DNA of 9,780 nucleotides from Methanobacterium sp. (GCA_009712615.1 WASR01000107.1:1-9780), one strand, 5' to 3'. Positions 1 through 7,153 are shown, numbered from the stretch's first letter. Translations and numbers: made by a program. The notes: generated from the letters alone by a model not told the origin.

Positions 1-17
1 ATTTCATGTTTTGTATG

Positions 18-27
18 AAATTATATT
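18..27 (-). promoter_or_regulatory. Candidate TATA box for a gene beyond the left edge
   Basis: The minus strand reads AATATAATTT, which fits an archaeal TATA box. It is preceded by the GATC repeat cluster. Transcription would start about 25 bases further on, at or beyond the window edge. No BRE element is obvious, so this is a guess from composition and position. Confidence 0.3.
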
Positions 28-37
28 GCGTTCATTA

Positions 38-93
38 CTGGGATCTTGGGATCCATTCCACTTTGATCCTGGTTGATCATTCTTTGATCATTC
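38..93 (-). repeat. Cluster of five GATC-centred half-sites
   Basis: On the minus strand the series reads GAATGATCAA, GAATGATCAA (exact copy 11 bases on), AGGATCAA, then GATCCCAA and GATCCCAG in tandem. The five GATC cores start at plus-strand positions 42, 50, 65, 75 and 86. The cluster lies 10-65 bases upstream of a candidate TATA box at 18-27, where an archaeal regulator could bind. Binding is inferred; the repeats are directly visible. Confidence 0.5.
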
Positions 94-225
94 AATTATT
101 TGAATTTATAAGTTGGTGGTTAATGAAAAAATTATTTTTTTTATTGTAATAATCATTTTTTTAAATTTTAAACAAAATTCATAAAAAGAATCTGAAAAAT
201 CATTTATTCCATGAAAAATTATATG

Positions 226-241
226 ACCCCTGTTGTGGGGT
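226..241 (-). terminator. Possible terminator hairpin downstream of rps2
   Basis: The inverted repeat ACCCC / GGGGT has a 6-base loop. On the minus strand it is followed within about 8 bases by a T5 run (214-218). It may be a back-up stop for the rps2 transcript. Archaeal termination mainly needs T tracts, so the hairpin may be incidental. Confidence 0.35.
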
Positions 242-330
242 TTAATAGTTTTTCTGTGGATTGTTATGGATCCAGATCTTCTTTTTATTTAGTTTGTTTT
301 TGGGTTTCCCCTGTTTTCAGACTCTGTTTT

Positions 331-358
331 AGATGTAAAAATTGGTTTTTTTACATCT
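331..358 (-). terminator. Perfect 11-bp hairpin spanning the rps2 stop codon
   Basis: AGATGTAAAAA (331-341) is exactly complementary to TTTTTACATCT (348-358), with a 6-base loop. The far arm contains the last two codons of rps2 and most of its TAA stop (351-353). In the minus-strand RNA the second arm ends the coding region with a U5 run inside the stem. The position suggests a transcript end or mRNA 3'-end stabiliser. Both arms are directly visible; the function is inferred. Confidence 0.5.
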
Positions 359-947
359 TGAGTTCGAAATCTGTTGCAGGAGTTTCAAGGTCTTCGTCTT
401 CCTTGAGAATTCCTCTGCCCCTTAGGGTCTGTCTTGCTAGTAGCCAGTAGACTAATGCTATAGCTTTTCTTCCCTTGTTGTTTACTGGTACCACAATATC
501 CACATTTCCAAGCAGGTTTTCTGTATCACAGAGTGCAACTACAGGTATTCCTATTTGTCTGGCTTCAATTATTGCCTGTGAATCTGATCTTGGGTCGGTT
601 ACAACCAGTACCTTAGGTTCTATGAATTTTGCATAGTTAGGGTTGGTTAGTGTACCAGGGATGAATCTTCCAGGTATGGTTTTTGCACCTGTGATCTGTC
701 CGAATTTTTTGACTGGAGCCTGTCCATACTGTCTTGTGGATACAACGAGTATGTCTTCTGGTTCGTATTTTGCAAGGAATTTTCCTGCTGCTACGATCCT
801 GTCGTTGGTTTTCCTGACATCGAGAACGTAAAGTCCGTCAGCCCTTACCCTGTAGATGTACCGTTCCATATCCTTGGTTTTTTGCTGTGTTCCTATGTGT
901 AATCCTGCTGCTAAGTATTTGTCCAATGGTATTAATAGTTCTGACAA
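351..947 (-). CDS. rps2: 30S ribosomal protein S2 (uS2)
   Basis: Archaeal uS2, a protein of the small-subunit body that joins late in assembly and is needed for binding of uS1/eS21-type partners and initiation. The 198-residue length is normal for archaea. Family signatures are [10 protein letters not shown] (15-24), [10 protein letters not shown] (94-103), [10 protein letters not shown] (113-122), IPVVALCDT (134-142) and [11 protein letters not shown] (153-163). The acidic C-terminal tail after about residue 180 is typical of archaeal forms. The start is a TTG at 945-947, chosen because a strong GAGGTGAT site lies four bases upstream and the conserved N-terminus begins there. It follows the ferredoxin gene by 61 bases. 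A weak TATA-like GTTATAGAAA at about 979-989 could give it its own start, but co-transcription with eno or ferredoxin is equally possible. Confidence 0.97.
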   Translation of the reverse strand: MSELLIPLDKYLAAGLHIGTQQKTKDMERYIYRVRADGLYVLDVRKTNDRIVAAGKFLAKYEPEDILVVSTRQYGQAPVKKFGQITGAKTIPGRFIPGTLTNPNYAKFIEPKVLVVTDPRSDSQAIIEARQIGIPVVALCDTENLLGNVDIVVPVNNKGRKAIALVYWLLARQTLRGRGILKEDEDLETPATDFELKM

Positions 948-951
948 TTAA

Positions 952-959
952 ATCACCTC
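952..959 (-). promoter_or_regulatory. Ribosome-binding site fixing the TTG start of rps2
   Basis: GAGGTGAT on the minus strand is complementary to the 3' end of archaeal 16S rRNA and lies four bases before the TTG. No ATG or GTG in frame is as well placed, so this site decides the start. Confidence 0.8.
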
Positions 960-996
960 AAATTTAAATTAAAAAATCTTTTTCTATAACTTCGTA

Positions 997-1010
997 GATC
1001 CCTTGGGATC
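997..1010. repeat. GATCCC/GGGATC inverted repeat at the ferredoxin stop codon
   Basis: Two 6-base arms are separated by two bases and overlap the TGA stop of the ferredoxin gene (1009-1011). In RNA it could form a 5-bp hairpin with a 4-base loop. A T6 run follows about 25 bases downstream on the minus strand (971-976). It could be a terminator, a processing site or a protein site. Confidence 0.4.
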
Positions 1011-1200
1011 AGTCATCCTTAACTTCAATTGCCTCATTAGGACAAACATCCATGCAGACTTCACATAAGCTGCATTCTTCCTTGTTCTGGATAACAACTT
1101 TGTCTCCATCAAGTATGAGAATCTCCATTGGGCAGACATCTATGCATTCTGCGCAGTCTGCTCCATCACATTTATCATGATCTATTATTATTGTAACCAT
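1009..1200 (-). CDS. 2[4Fe-4S] ferredoxin, 63 residues
   Basis: A small soluble electron carrier of the bacterial/clostridial type with two [4Fe-4S] clusters. Cluster-binding cysteines are C11, C16, C19, C23 (C-X4-C-X2-C-X3-C-P) and C43, C46, C49, C53 (C-X2-C-X2-C-X3-C-P). Each motif ends in CP, and as usual the last cysteine of each motif should serve the other cluster. The first motif has two extra residues between its first two cysteines. The chain is strongly acidic. The start is ATG 1198-1200, with GGAG about 10 bases upstream. It lies between eno and rps2; a TATA-like sequence at 1239-1246 suggests its own promoter. Its redox partner cannot be told from this context; in methanogens candidates include hydrogenases and 2-oxoacid oxidoreductases. 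Confidence 0.92.
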   Translation of the reverse strand: MVTIIIDHDKCDGADCAECIDVCPMEILILDGDKVVIQNKEECSLCEVCMDVCPNEAIEVKDD

Positions 1201-1238
1201 GGTTTCACTTCTCCAAATATTTTTTTTGATTTGATCTA

Positions 1239-1246
1239 AATTATAG
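1239..1246 (-). promoter_or_regulatory. Candidate TATA box for the ferredoxin gene
   Basis: CTATAATT on the minus strand lies about 40 bases before the ferredoxin ATG. A start about 25 bases on (near 1218) would leave a short leader that still contains the GGAG site. Supported only by composition and spacing. Confidence 0.35.
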
Positions 1247-1383
1247 ATTTATTTGAAGTTCTGCAGTTTCTTATGGCTTTAACCAGAACCGCGTTTTCTT
1301 CAAATTTTTTGTGCATAGATTATCAATGCTCTTTATCTATCATCAGCATAGTTTTGTTATTTTAACCTACGAAATGTGAGGGC

Positions 1384-2640
<1,257 letters not shown>

Positions 2641-2645
2641 AAAAA

Positions 2646-2651
2646 CACCTC
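2646..2651 (-). promoter_or_regulatory. Ribosome-binding site fixing the GTG start of eno
   Basis: GAGGTG on the minus strand, followed by TTTTT and then the GTG start. The spacing is optimal and there is no nearby in-frame ATG. Confidence 0.75.
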
Positions 2652-2747
2652 TTTTTTTACAAAAAAATAGTGGTTGTATTTAGGTATGTTTTGTATTAAA
2701 TTGGAAAAGTTTCTCCCTTAAACAGTGAAAAATTAAATTTTTTATTG

Positions 2748-2768
2748 TTCGGGATGAAACTTCGGGAT
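2748..2768 (-). repeat. Direct repeat ATCCCGAA upstream of eno
   Basis: Two exact copies of ATCCCGAA on the minus strand (2761-2768 and 2748-2755) start 13 bases apart. They abut an AT-rich tract (about 2731-2747) that could hold a TATA box. This arrangement fits an operator for eno, but no regulator is identified. Confidence 0.4.
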
Positions 2769-2807
2769 TTAGAATCCTCTTTTTTACAAGTAAATAGGTT
2801 TTGTAAG

Positions 2808-2999
2808 TTATTTCTGATTTAATCTCCTAACATCAAGGGGCATCTTGTTCTTTGCAAGTTCAAGAAGTGCGATGTCTATCGGATCGAAGGATTTGGAATC
2901 TTTAACATCCACCTTCGGAGCTGCTCCCATTGAAAGTTGTAAAGCCCTTGCACCTATTATTCTTGCCTTTTCAAATCTTGTGAATTTTTTAGCCGCCAT
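2808..2999 (-). CDS. rpoK: DNA-directed RNA polymerase subunit K (Rpo6)
   Basis: Archaeal counterpart of bacterial omega and eukaryotic RPB6; it clamps the largest subunit and assists polymerase assembly. The 63-residue length is typical for archaeal RpoK, which lacks the acidic N-terminal tail of RPB6. The core signature is visible as [18 protein letters not shown] (6-23), then GAAP (25-28), and the C-terminal part with [21 protein letters not shown] (39-59). The start is ATG 2997-2999, with AGGAG nine bases upstream. It lies 67 bases after tRNA-Pro; a TATA-like CTATAAAAAA at 3045-3054 suggests it can be transcribed separately from the ribosomal operon. The link with rpoN and eno is a usual archaeal neighbourhood. 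Confidence 0.95.
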   Translation of the reverse strand: MAAKKFTRFEKARIIGARALQLSMGAAPKVDVKDSKSFDPIDIALLELAKNKMPLDVRRLNQK

Positions 3000-3044
3000 A
3001 ATATCTTTCTCCTATTAAAAAATTTATTTTATCTTTGTTAAAAG

Positions 3045-3054
3045 TTTTTTATAG
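3045..3054 (-). promoter_or_regulatory. Candidate TATA box for rpoK
   Basis: CTATAAAAAA on the minus strand lies just after the 3' end of tRNA-Pro. A start about 25 bases on (near 3022-3025) would leave a 25-base leader containing the AGGAG site of rpoK. Good match to archaeal TATA boxes, but untested. Confidence 0.4.
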
Positions 3055-3066
3055 ATGAACGTGTAG

Positions 3067-3123
<57 letters not shown>

Positions 3124-3128
3124 CCCCG

Positions 3129-3234
3129 TTCCAGTCGAAGAAAATATGCATTCATAAATCCACCATGGATTTGAAACAAATATTTTTTATTCCAAATCTC
3201 CAGGTTGGTTTACTGACTGGATACTTCTTTCAAT
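3129..3234 (-). other. tRNA-Pro intron 1 (position 32/33) with bulge-helix-bulge
   Basis: The splice motif has an outer helix CCATCCTC/GGGGATGG (8 bp with one G-U), a central 4-bp helix TCAG/CTGG, 3-base bulges CCA and AAC, and an inner helix of TTGAAAGAAG with CTTCGA and its flank. The outer helix uses the 3' strand of the D stem and the first bases of intron 2, so it cannot coexist with the mature D arm. Inside the intron an ATTTG/CAAAT hairpin is possible. No box C/D motif is seen. Confidence 0.8.
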
Positions 3235-3269
3235 GGCTGAGAGGATGGACCAAGCTACCCTACGGCCCC

Positions 3270-3296
3270 GATGATAAAAATAATAAAAAAATTTTT
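3270..3296 (-). terminator. T-rich tract between rpoN and tRNA-Pro
   Basis: Directly after the rpoN stop, the minus strand carries T7 (3285-3291) and T5 (3276-3280). T tracts end archaeal transcripts, so the long ribosomal operon may stop here, in part or fully. The same AT-rich bases could serve as the TATA region of tRNA-Pro, as they lie 15-28 bases before its 5' end. Confidence 0.45.
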
Positions 3297-3464
3297 TTAC
3301 CACACCTCTACATGTGCTATTAACATTCTTCTGCAACAGTACTTGGTGACACCGAGGTCATCAAGCACTTTTTTAGGGTCTTCACCTTCTGCAGTTCTTT
3401 TCTGGTATTCGTCGAAGTAGGCGGATACCACCTTACCACAGCTTATACATCTTACAGGGATCAT
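3297..3464 (-). CDS. rpoN: DNA-directed RNA polymerase subunit N (Rpo10)
   Basis: A 55-residue protein, the archaeal counterpart of eukaryotic RPB10 and a zinc-binding assembly platform of the polymerase with Rpo3/Rpo11. It begins MIPVRCISCGKV and carries the atypical zinc bundle: C6-X2-C9 near the N-terminus and the adjacent pair C43-C44 in KYCCRRM. It ends HVEVW. Length and signature match the family exactly. The start is ATG 3462-3464, 11 bases after the rps9 stop. The ribosome-binding site is weak (CTGATT), so translation may be coupled to rps9. It is the last gene of the rps13-rpoN operon. An alternative reading frame over 3433-3621 is an artefact. Confidence 0.96.
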   Translation of the reverse strand: MIPVRCISCGKVVSAYFDEYQKRTAEGEDPKKVLDDLGVTKYCCRRMLIAHVEVW

Positions 3465-3475
3465 CTTGAATCAGC

Positions 3476-3877
3476 TTACCTGTAACTTTTTTGTTTTCTT
3501 GCTCTTGCACCTGGACCGCCGTATTTTTTAGGTTCGGAACGACGTGGGTCACCAACCAGCATTGTTCTGTCGTACTGGTTGAACTTTTCCTTGAGTTCCA
3601 TATCACTTGTCCACTGCACAAGACCTTTGGCTATTACCATTCTTGCAGCTTCTGCCTGTCCCATAACTCCTCCGCCTATGACCCTTACATCGATGTCCAC
3701 ATCGTTTAAAAGGTCACCTGCGAGTGTTAGTGGCTCTTTGATTTTGAGTTTTGCAAGTTCTGGATCGTAGAGTTCCACAGGAAACTTGTTGATCCTTACA
3801 CGGCCTTTTCCAGCCCTGAATTTACCCCTTGCAATGGCTGTTTTCCTTTTTCCACTTGTGTGTATTACCTTCTTCAT
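3476..3877 (-). CDS. rps9: 30S ribosomal protein S9 (uS9)
   Basis: uS9 of the small-subunit head; its C-terminal tail reaches the peptidyl-tRNA anticodon arm in the P site. The 133 residues are normal for archaea. Signatures are [20 protein letters not shown] (7-26), the glycine turn [12 protein letters not shown] (66-77) and the basic tail ending [10 protein letters not shown], with the essential terminal arginine present. The start is ATG 3875-3877, after AAGGTG with six bases of spacing. It follows rpl13 by 16 bases, the standard archaeal L13-S9 pair, and precedes rpoN by 11 bases. Confidence 0.97.
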   Translation of the reverse strand: MKKVIHTSGKRKTAIARGKFRAGKGRVRINKFPVELYDPELAKLKIKEPLTLAGDLLNDVDIDVRVIGGGVMGQAEAARMVIAKGLVQWTSDMELKEKFNQYDRTMLVGDPRRSEPKKYGGPGARARKQKSYR

Positions 3878-3893
3878 AGTTACACCTTTTTAT

Positions 3894-4316
3894 TTAAAAT
3901 TTAGATCCGAGTAATTCTGAAACTGTTCCTAGTTTAACACTTTTAACAATGTTTTTAGGTTCTGCTTCAACTATTCTGGTTTTTTCCTGGGTTTCAAATT
4001 CCTTTGGCACACCTACGTATACTTTGAGTAATTTGAATGCGTCCCTTCCCTTTGGCTGTTTGTATGGAATCATACCTCTGACAGTTCTTCTGAAAATGTC
4101 ATCTGGCCTTCTAGGATATTTAGGTCCCATGTCCCTTGGGTTGGATATGCTTGCCCTGTCTACTCTTTGTTTGTATTTTGCGTAGGCCCAGTCCTTGCTT
4201 CCGGATATGATTATTTTTTCAGCGTTTATAACATCAACGCTTTCACCTGCTAGTATGAGCTTGCTTACCTTACTTGCAAGTCTTCCTAGTACGAGTCCTT
4301 CTCCATCAATGATCAT
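3894..4316 (-). CDS. rpl13: 50S ribosomal protein L13 (uL13)
   Basis: uL13, an early-assembly protein of the large subunit that binds 23S rRNA. The 140 residues match archaeal members. Visible are the N-terminal [16 protein letters not shown] (7-22), [11 protein letters not shown] (29-39) and the hallmark [19 protein letters not shown] (76-94), with the conserved basic patch for rRNA. The start is ATG 4314-4316 with AAGGTGTA just upstream. It lies 15 bases after rpl18e and 16 before rps9, so it is co-transcribed and probably translationally coupled. Confidence 0.97.
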   Translation of the reverse strand: MIIDGEGLVLGRLASKVSKLILAGESVDVINAEKIIISGSKDWAYAKYKQRVDRASISNPRDMGPKYPRRPDDIFRRTVRGMIPYKQPKGRDAFKLLKVYVGVPKEFETQEKTRIVEAEPKNIVKSVKLGTVSELLGSKF

Positions 4317-4331
4317 GTACTACACCTTCTA

Positions 4332-4694
4332 TTATTCCATTATCTTAATTCCGGTTCCCTTGGGGTTTTTCTCTGCAATTTCAAGAATTGCCATACATTC
4401 CCCACCGGCTGTGGCTATTTTTTCTTCGGCGCCTGTTGAAAAGCTCATTGCTGCAACGTTGACCTTGTGGTCTAGTGTACCGTTTCCAAGTACCTTCCCT
4501 GGAACAAGAACTATTTCATCAGGAGGTGTGTGCCTGTTTATGTCGGAGATGTTGACTTCTGCAGTTTTCCTGGTTGGTCTGACCAATTTATTGGCTATTA
4601 CCTTCCATATTGCAGCATCTTCCTCTTTTGATTTTTCTTTAAGACTGGCCACGATTTTTAAGATTTCGGGGTTGGTCTTTGTGAGTTTCACCAA
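4332..4694 (-). CDS. rpl18e: 50S ribosomal protein L18e (eL18)
   Basis: Archaeal/eukaryotic-specific large-subunit protein eL18, with a fold related to bacterial uL15. The 120 residues fit archaeal members. Recognisable parts are LTKTNPEILKIVASLKEKS (4-22), the RPTRKTAEVNISDINRHT segment (39-56), VLVPGKVLGNGTLDHKV (62-78) and the C-terminal GGECMAILEIAEKNPKGTGI (97-116). The start is uncertain between TTG (4692-4694) and the next codon, GTG. The strong GGAGGAA site is placed eight bases before TTG and eleven before GTG, favouring TTG slightly. The upstream rpoD stop overlaps this site (TAAGGAGG). It is the fifth gene of the operon. Confidence 0.95.
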   Translation of the reverse strand: MVKLTKTNPEILKIVASLKEKSKEEDAAIWKVIANKLVRPTRKTAEVNISDINRHTPPDEIVLVPGKVLGNGTLDHKVNVAAMSFSTGAEEKIATAGGECMAILEIAEKNPKGTGIKIME

Positions 4695-4700
4695 ATTAAA

Positions 4701-4707
4701 TTCCTCC
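4701..4707 (-). promoter_or_regulatory. Ribosome-binding site of rpl18e abutting the rpoD stop codon
   Basis: GGAGGAA directly follows the TAA of rpoD on the minus strand. It is the strongest Shine-Dalgarno match in the operon and supports a TTG or GTG start for rpl18e. Confidence 0.75.
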
Positions 4708-5505
4708 TTATTCTATGAATTCTATGATTTTATCAGATTTTGCAGATAGAATTTCGCATGCTGTTGTGAGAACCTTTTCTGGAGATAGTGATCCATCGGT
4801 TTCAATTGTGAATAAGTACTTTCCCTTTTCTCCTTCAACAGTAATTGCCCCTGCTTCACATCCCCTGACACATGTTTTGCACATTGAACAGTTTTCGATG
4901 TCAACAATCTCCAAAGTGTTAGCTTCCTCATCAAACTCATAAACAACCCTAGGACATTCAGATGCACATAAACCGCATGATTCACATTTATCTGTATCTA
5001 TGGTTATTTTTGGGTAGTACTTATAGGCACATGAGGTTGTTGGCTGCCATTTAGAATGTTCCAGTCCAATTCCCAGTTTTGCAACTGCTATGAGTTCTAC
5101 TTCCTGCCCTTCCTTGAGTTTTAGTAGTGGGATTGTATCGTGTACAGGTACAACGTTCGGATCCTGGGACTGTAAATCACCAGAATACACTGTTTTTGGG
5201 CCTTTCTCCTTGAGTAACAAGGTCACACTGCAGCTCGGGCAGTAGTCTTCACAGTCACAATCTGATGCTAACACCATAGATTCTAGGTCTGTTTTTAGTG
5301 GTACCAATCCAAGTCTGTGTGCTAAGGCTTCGTCGAAAATTTTTGCATCGTTCTTTAAGATCTCAACCGTTTCAATTGCCATGGTTGGAACTTCAACAGT
5401 GGAAATTCTTCGTATGGCATTTATAAAGGCATCGTTGACACCTTCTATTGCGAACAATAGGTGGGTCTCATCCTTTTGTTTGATATCTATTTCCATATTA
5501 GACAC
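4708..5505 (-). CDS. rpoD: DNA-directed RNA polymerase subunit D (Rpo3) with two [4Fe-4S] clusters
   Basis: Archaeal counterpart of the bacterial alpha N-terminal domain and eukaryotic RPB3; it dimerises with Rpo11 and nucleates polymerase assembly. Domain 1 (about 1-75 plus 220-265) contains [17 protein letters not shown] (29-45) and HRLGLVPLK (63-71). An inserted region carries C83, C85, C89 and C92. The added domain, about 165-220, is ferredoxin-like with two complete motifs: C174, C177, C180, C184 and C206, C209, C212, C216, so two [4Fe-4S] clusters are expected. Length 265. The start is either GTG 5503-5505 or ATG 5494-5496, three codons further in; the latter has a GAG about eight bases upstream. 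It lies 11 bases after rps11 and 13 before rpl18e. Confidence 0.95.
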   Translation of the reverse strand: MSNMEIDIKQKDETHLLFAIEGVNDAFINAIRRISTVEVPTMAIETVEILKNDAKIFDEALAHRLGLVPLKTDLESMVLASDCDCEDYCPSCSVTLLLKEKGPKTVYSGDLQSQDPNVVPVHDTIPLLKLKEGQEVELIAVAKLGIGLEHSKWQPTTSCAYKYYPKITIDTDKCESCGLCASECPRVVYEFDEEANTLEIVDIENCSMCKTCVRGCEAGAITVEGEKGKYLFTIETDGSLSPEKVLTTACEILSAKSDKIIEFIE

Positions 5506-5516
5506 TCTTCACAGTT

Positions 5517-5909
5517 TTAAACTCTTCTTCCCCGTTTTCCTCCAGGTCTTCCTGTACCGTCGTGAGGTATTGGAGTTACATCTTCTATTTTACCAATTCT
5601 TATACCGGCCCTTGCAAGAGCCCTTATTGTAGCTTGTGCTCCTGGTCCTGGAGTTCTTGGTCCGTTTCCACCAGGTGCTCTTACTTTTATATGGAGTCCG
5701 ATTATTCCCTTTTCCTTGACATCTTCTGCAGCTCGTGTTGCAGCTTCCATTGCTGCAAATGGTGATGATTCCTGCCTGTCTGCACGAACAACTTTTCCAC
5801 CAGACCACTGGGTTATGGTTTCTGCTCCTGTGATATCAGTTACAGTTATTATGGTGTTGTTGAAGGATGAGTAAACGTTAGCTACGCCCCATTTTTCTTT
5901 TTCTGCCAT
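5517..5909 (-). CDS. rps11: 30S ribosomal protein S11 (uS11)
   Basis: uS11 sits on the small-subunit platform near the E site and the Shine-Dalgarno cleft. The 130 residues fit the archaeal family. Signatures are the N-terminal [19 protein letters not shown] (7-25), the central [15 protein letters not shown] (48-62), the [20 protein letters not shown] stretch (76-95) and the highly conserved basic tail [16 protein letters not shown] (114-129). The start is ATG 5907-5909 with a GGTGATT site upstream. It follows rps4 by 18 bases. The order S13-S4-S11-RpoD is conserved throughout archaea and parallels the bacterial alpha operon. Confidence 0.98.
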   Translation of the reverse strand: MAEKEKWGVANVYSSFNNTIITVTDITGAETITQWSGGKVVRADRQESSPFAAMEAATRAAEDVKEKGIIGLHIKVRAPGGNGPRTPGPGAQATIRALARAGIRIGKIEDVTPIPHDGTGRPGGKRGRRV

Positions 5910-5927
5910 TTTAAATCACCTTTTTAA

Positions 5928-6464
5928 TTACTCACTTTTTTCTTCTGCAGCTTTGGTTTTGGCCTGTTCCTTCTGGATCTTTTCCATTGGAGATCCTGGG
6001 TAGAAGCCTATGGTTTCTTCCTCACCGCTTTTAACCAGATAACCTGGTGCGTTGATCTTCCTACCATCCATTGCTATGTGTCCATGTACAATGAATAATC
6101 TGGCCTGTTTGGCTGTGTTTGAAAGTCCACGTTTGTAAACGATGGTTTCAAGCCTTCTTCTTAGAACGTCTTCCACAGTTAAGTCGAGGATGTCTTCGAG
6201 TTTAGCATCTGCCTTGAGCATTCCCATCCTCTTGATGTGGTTTAACAGTTGTGCCTTTTCAATTTCAGCGTGTTCTGTTTCTAAACCTAGGAGTAACCTT
6301 GCATCTCTTCTGTATCTTTTAACTATGGTCTCTGCCTTCCAAACTTCTTTTTTGGTTCTGAGACCGTATTTAGAAACCAGCTTGTTTTCTTCCTTTATAC
6401 GTGCTGCGTTCCATGGATGTGATGGTGTATCGTATTGTTTTCTTGCCTTTCTTGGATGTCCCAT
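5928..6464 (-). CDS. rps4: 30S ribosomal protein S4 (uS4)
   Basis: uS4 binds 16S rRNA first in small-subunit assembly and lines the mRNA entry channel. The 178 residues are normal for archaea. The N-terminal part, [19 protein letters not shown] (1-19), is typically archaeal. The S4 RNA-binding domain runs from about 103 to 146 and contains [20 protein letters not shown] (103-122) and [19 protein letters not shown] (126-144). The C-terminal 20 residues are a charged Lys/Glu-rich tail. The start is ATG 6462-6464 with GGAGG seven bases upstream. The gap to rps13 is 15 bases. Confidence 0.98.
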   Translation of the reverse strand: MGHPRKARKQYDTPSHPWNAARIKEENKLVSKYGLRTKKEVWKAETIVKRYRRDARLLLGLETEHAEIEKAQLLNHIKRMGMLKADAKLEDILDLTVEDVLRRRLETIVYKRGLSNTAKQARLFIVHGHIAMDGRKINAPGYLVKSGEEETIGFYPGSPMEKIQKEQAKTKAAEEKSE

Positions 6465-6479
6465 ATCAAAGCCTCCTGT

Positions 6480-6929
6480 TTATCCTCTTCTTCTCCTAAC
6501 TCCAACGGATGAACCTTTCCTAAAGGTTGATTTGGTTCTCTGACCCCTTACTGGTAGACCCACTTCGTGTCTTCTACCCTTGTAACTTCTGGTCTTTTTC
6601 ATCCTGTTTAAGTCGTCCCTTAACCTCATTGTAAGGTCAGATTCTATTAGGTGTACTGTTTCACCTGTTTCGTAATCGTTACGTCTGTTAAGCATCCATA
6701 CAGGTAAGTCAAATTGTTGTGGTGCTTTAACAGCTTCCTCTAGTTTGAGAACGTCTTTGTCAGGTAGATATCCTATCTGCATTGTTGCGTCGAATCCTGC
6801 AACCTGGCAGAGAGCCCGTGAAAGTGCTCTTCCTATTCCTTTTATGTCTGCAAGAGCATTTTCGATTGTTTTTTTACCGTCTACATCCTTACGGGAGATA
6901 CGGACCATGTGTTTGAATTCCTCTTCCAT
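6480..6929 (-). CDS. rps13: 30S ribosomal protein S13 (uS13)
   Basis: uS13 sits in the small-subunit head, contacts P-site tRNA and bridges to the large subunit. The 149 residues fit archaeal forms. Recognisable are the helix-two-turns-helix region [16 protein letters not shown] (26-41) and the basic C-terminal block [19 protein letters not shown] (114-132), then an arginine-rich end. The start is ATG 6927-6929 because GGAGGT lies six bases upstream; the inner methionine at residue 8 lacks such a site. It is the first gene of the eight-gene operon down to rpoN. The gap upstream (6930-7153) must hold its promoter; no clear TATA box stands out, but there is a large inverted repeat at 7045-7071. 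Confidence 0.98.
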   Translation of the reverse strand: MEEEFKHMVRISRKDVDGKKTIENALADIKGIGRALSRALCQVAGFDATMQIGYLPDKDVLKLEEAVKAPQQFDLPVWMLNRRNDYETGETVHLIESDLTMRLRDDLNRMKKTRSYKGRRHEVGLPVRGQRTKSTFRKGSSVGVRRRRG

Positions 6930-7044
6930 AAATTAACCTCCACTCTCATTTAATTCTGTTTTGTAATCATAGTATTCTAGAAAATTTTTCAGTCCATCCC
7001 TAAAAAATTACTCACTTGGAATAAAAAAATTTAGGTCCAGAAAA

Positions 7045-7071
7045 TATCAGCCCAAATATTTGGTTCTGATA
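7045..7071. repeat. Two-part inverted repeat between tRNA-Ser and rps13
   Basis: The outer arms TATCAG (7045-7050) and CTGATA (7066-7071) flank a perfect 12-base palindrome, CCAAATATTTGG (7052-7063), with one spacer base on one side and two on the other. It lies about 115-140 bases upstream of the rps13 start. As DNA it fits a dimeric-repressor operator; as RNA it makes a hairpin that could end the tRNA-Ser transcript. Neither use is shown. Confidence 0.5.
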
Positions 7072-7153
7072 CTTAATTTGAGTTTCAATGTAAAATTTGT
7101 AAAAACATTTTAACACAAATGGATTTTAAAATTTTTTCTAAAATGTTTGTGAA

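Larger units (their letters stand above)
1..330. other. Gene-free AT-rich stretch downstream of rps2
   Basis: No convincing coding region lies here on either strand. It holds a 5-bp hairpin (226-241) followed on the minus strand by a T5 run, a cluster of five GATC motifs between 42 and 89, and two TATA-like sequences on the minus strand (18-27 and about 104-111). The likely reading is the end of the rps2 transcript followed by the promoter of another minus-strand gene that starts beyond the left edge. In related archaea a mevalonate kinase gene often follows rps2, but it cannot be seen here. Confidence 0.6.

Noticed and set aside
123..149. Tiny plus-strand ORF (MKKLFFLL) after GGTGGT
   Set aside because: Eight codons in an A/T homopolymer-rich stretch arise easily by chance, and everything else in the window is on the other strand.
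1318..1360. Box C-like TGATGA after the end of eno, possible C/D small RNA
   Set aside because: The first base of the box is not a purine and no CTGA box D follows at a suitable distance.
3433..3621. Minus-strand frame overlapping rps9 and rpoN
   Set aside because: Lies in the wrong frame across two well-identified genes; the true short gene here is rpoN at 3297-3464.
4195..4749. 184-residue open frame on the plus strand
   Set aside because: It is antisense to rpl18e and the ends of rpl13 and rpoD; it is a by-product of codon use on the minus strand.
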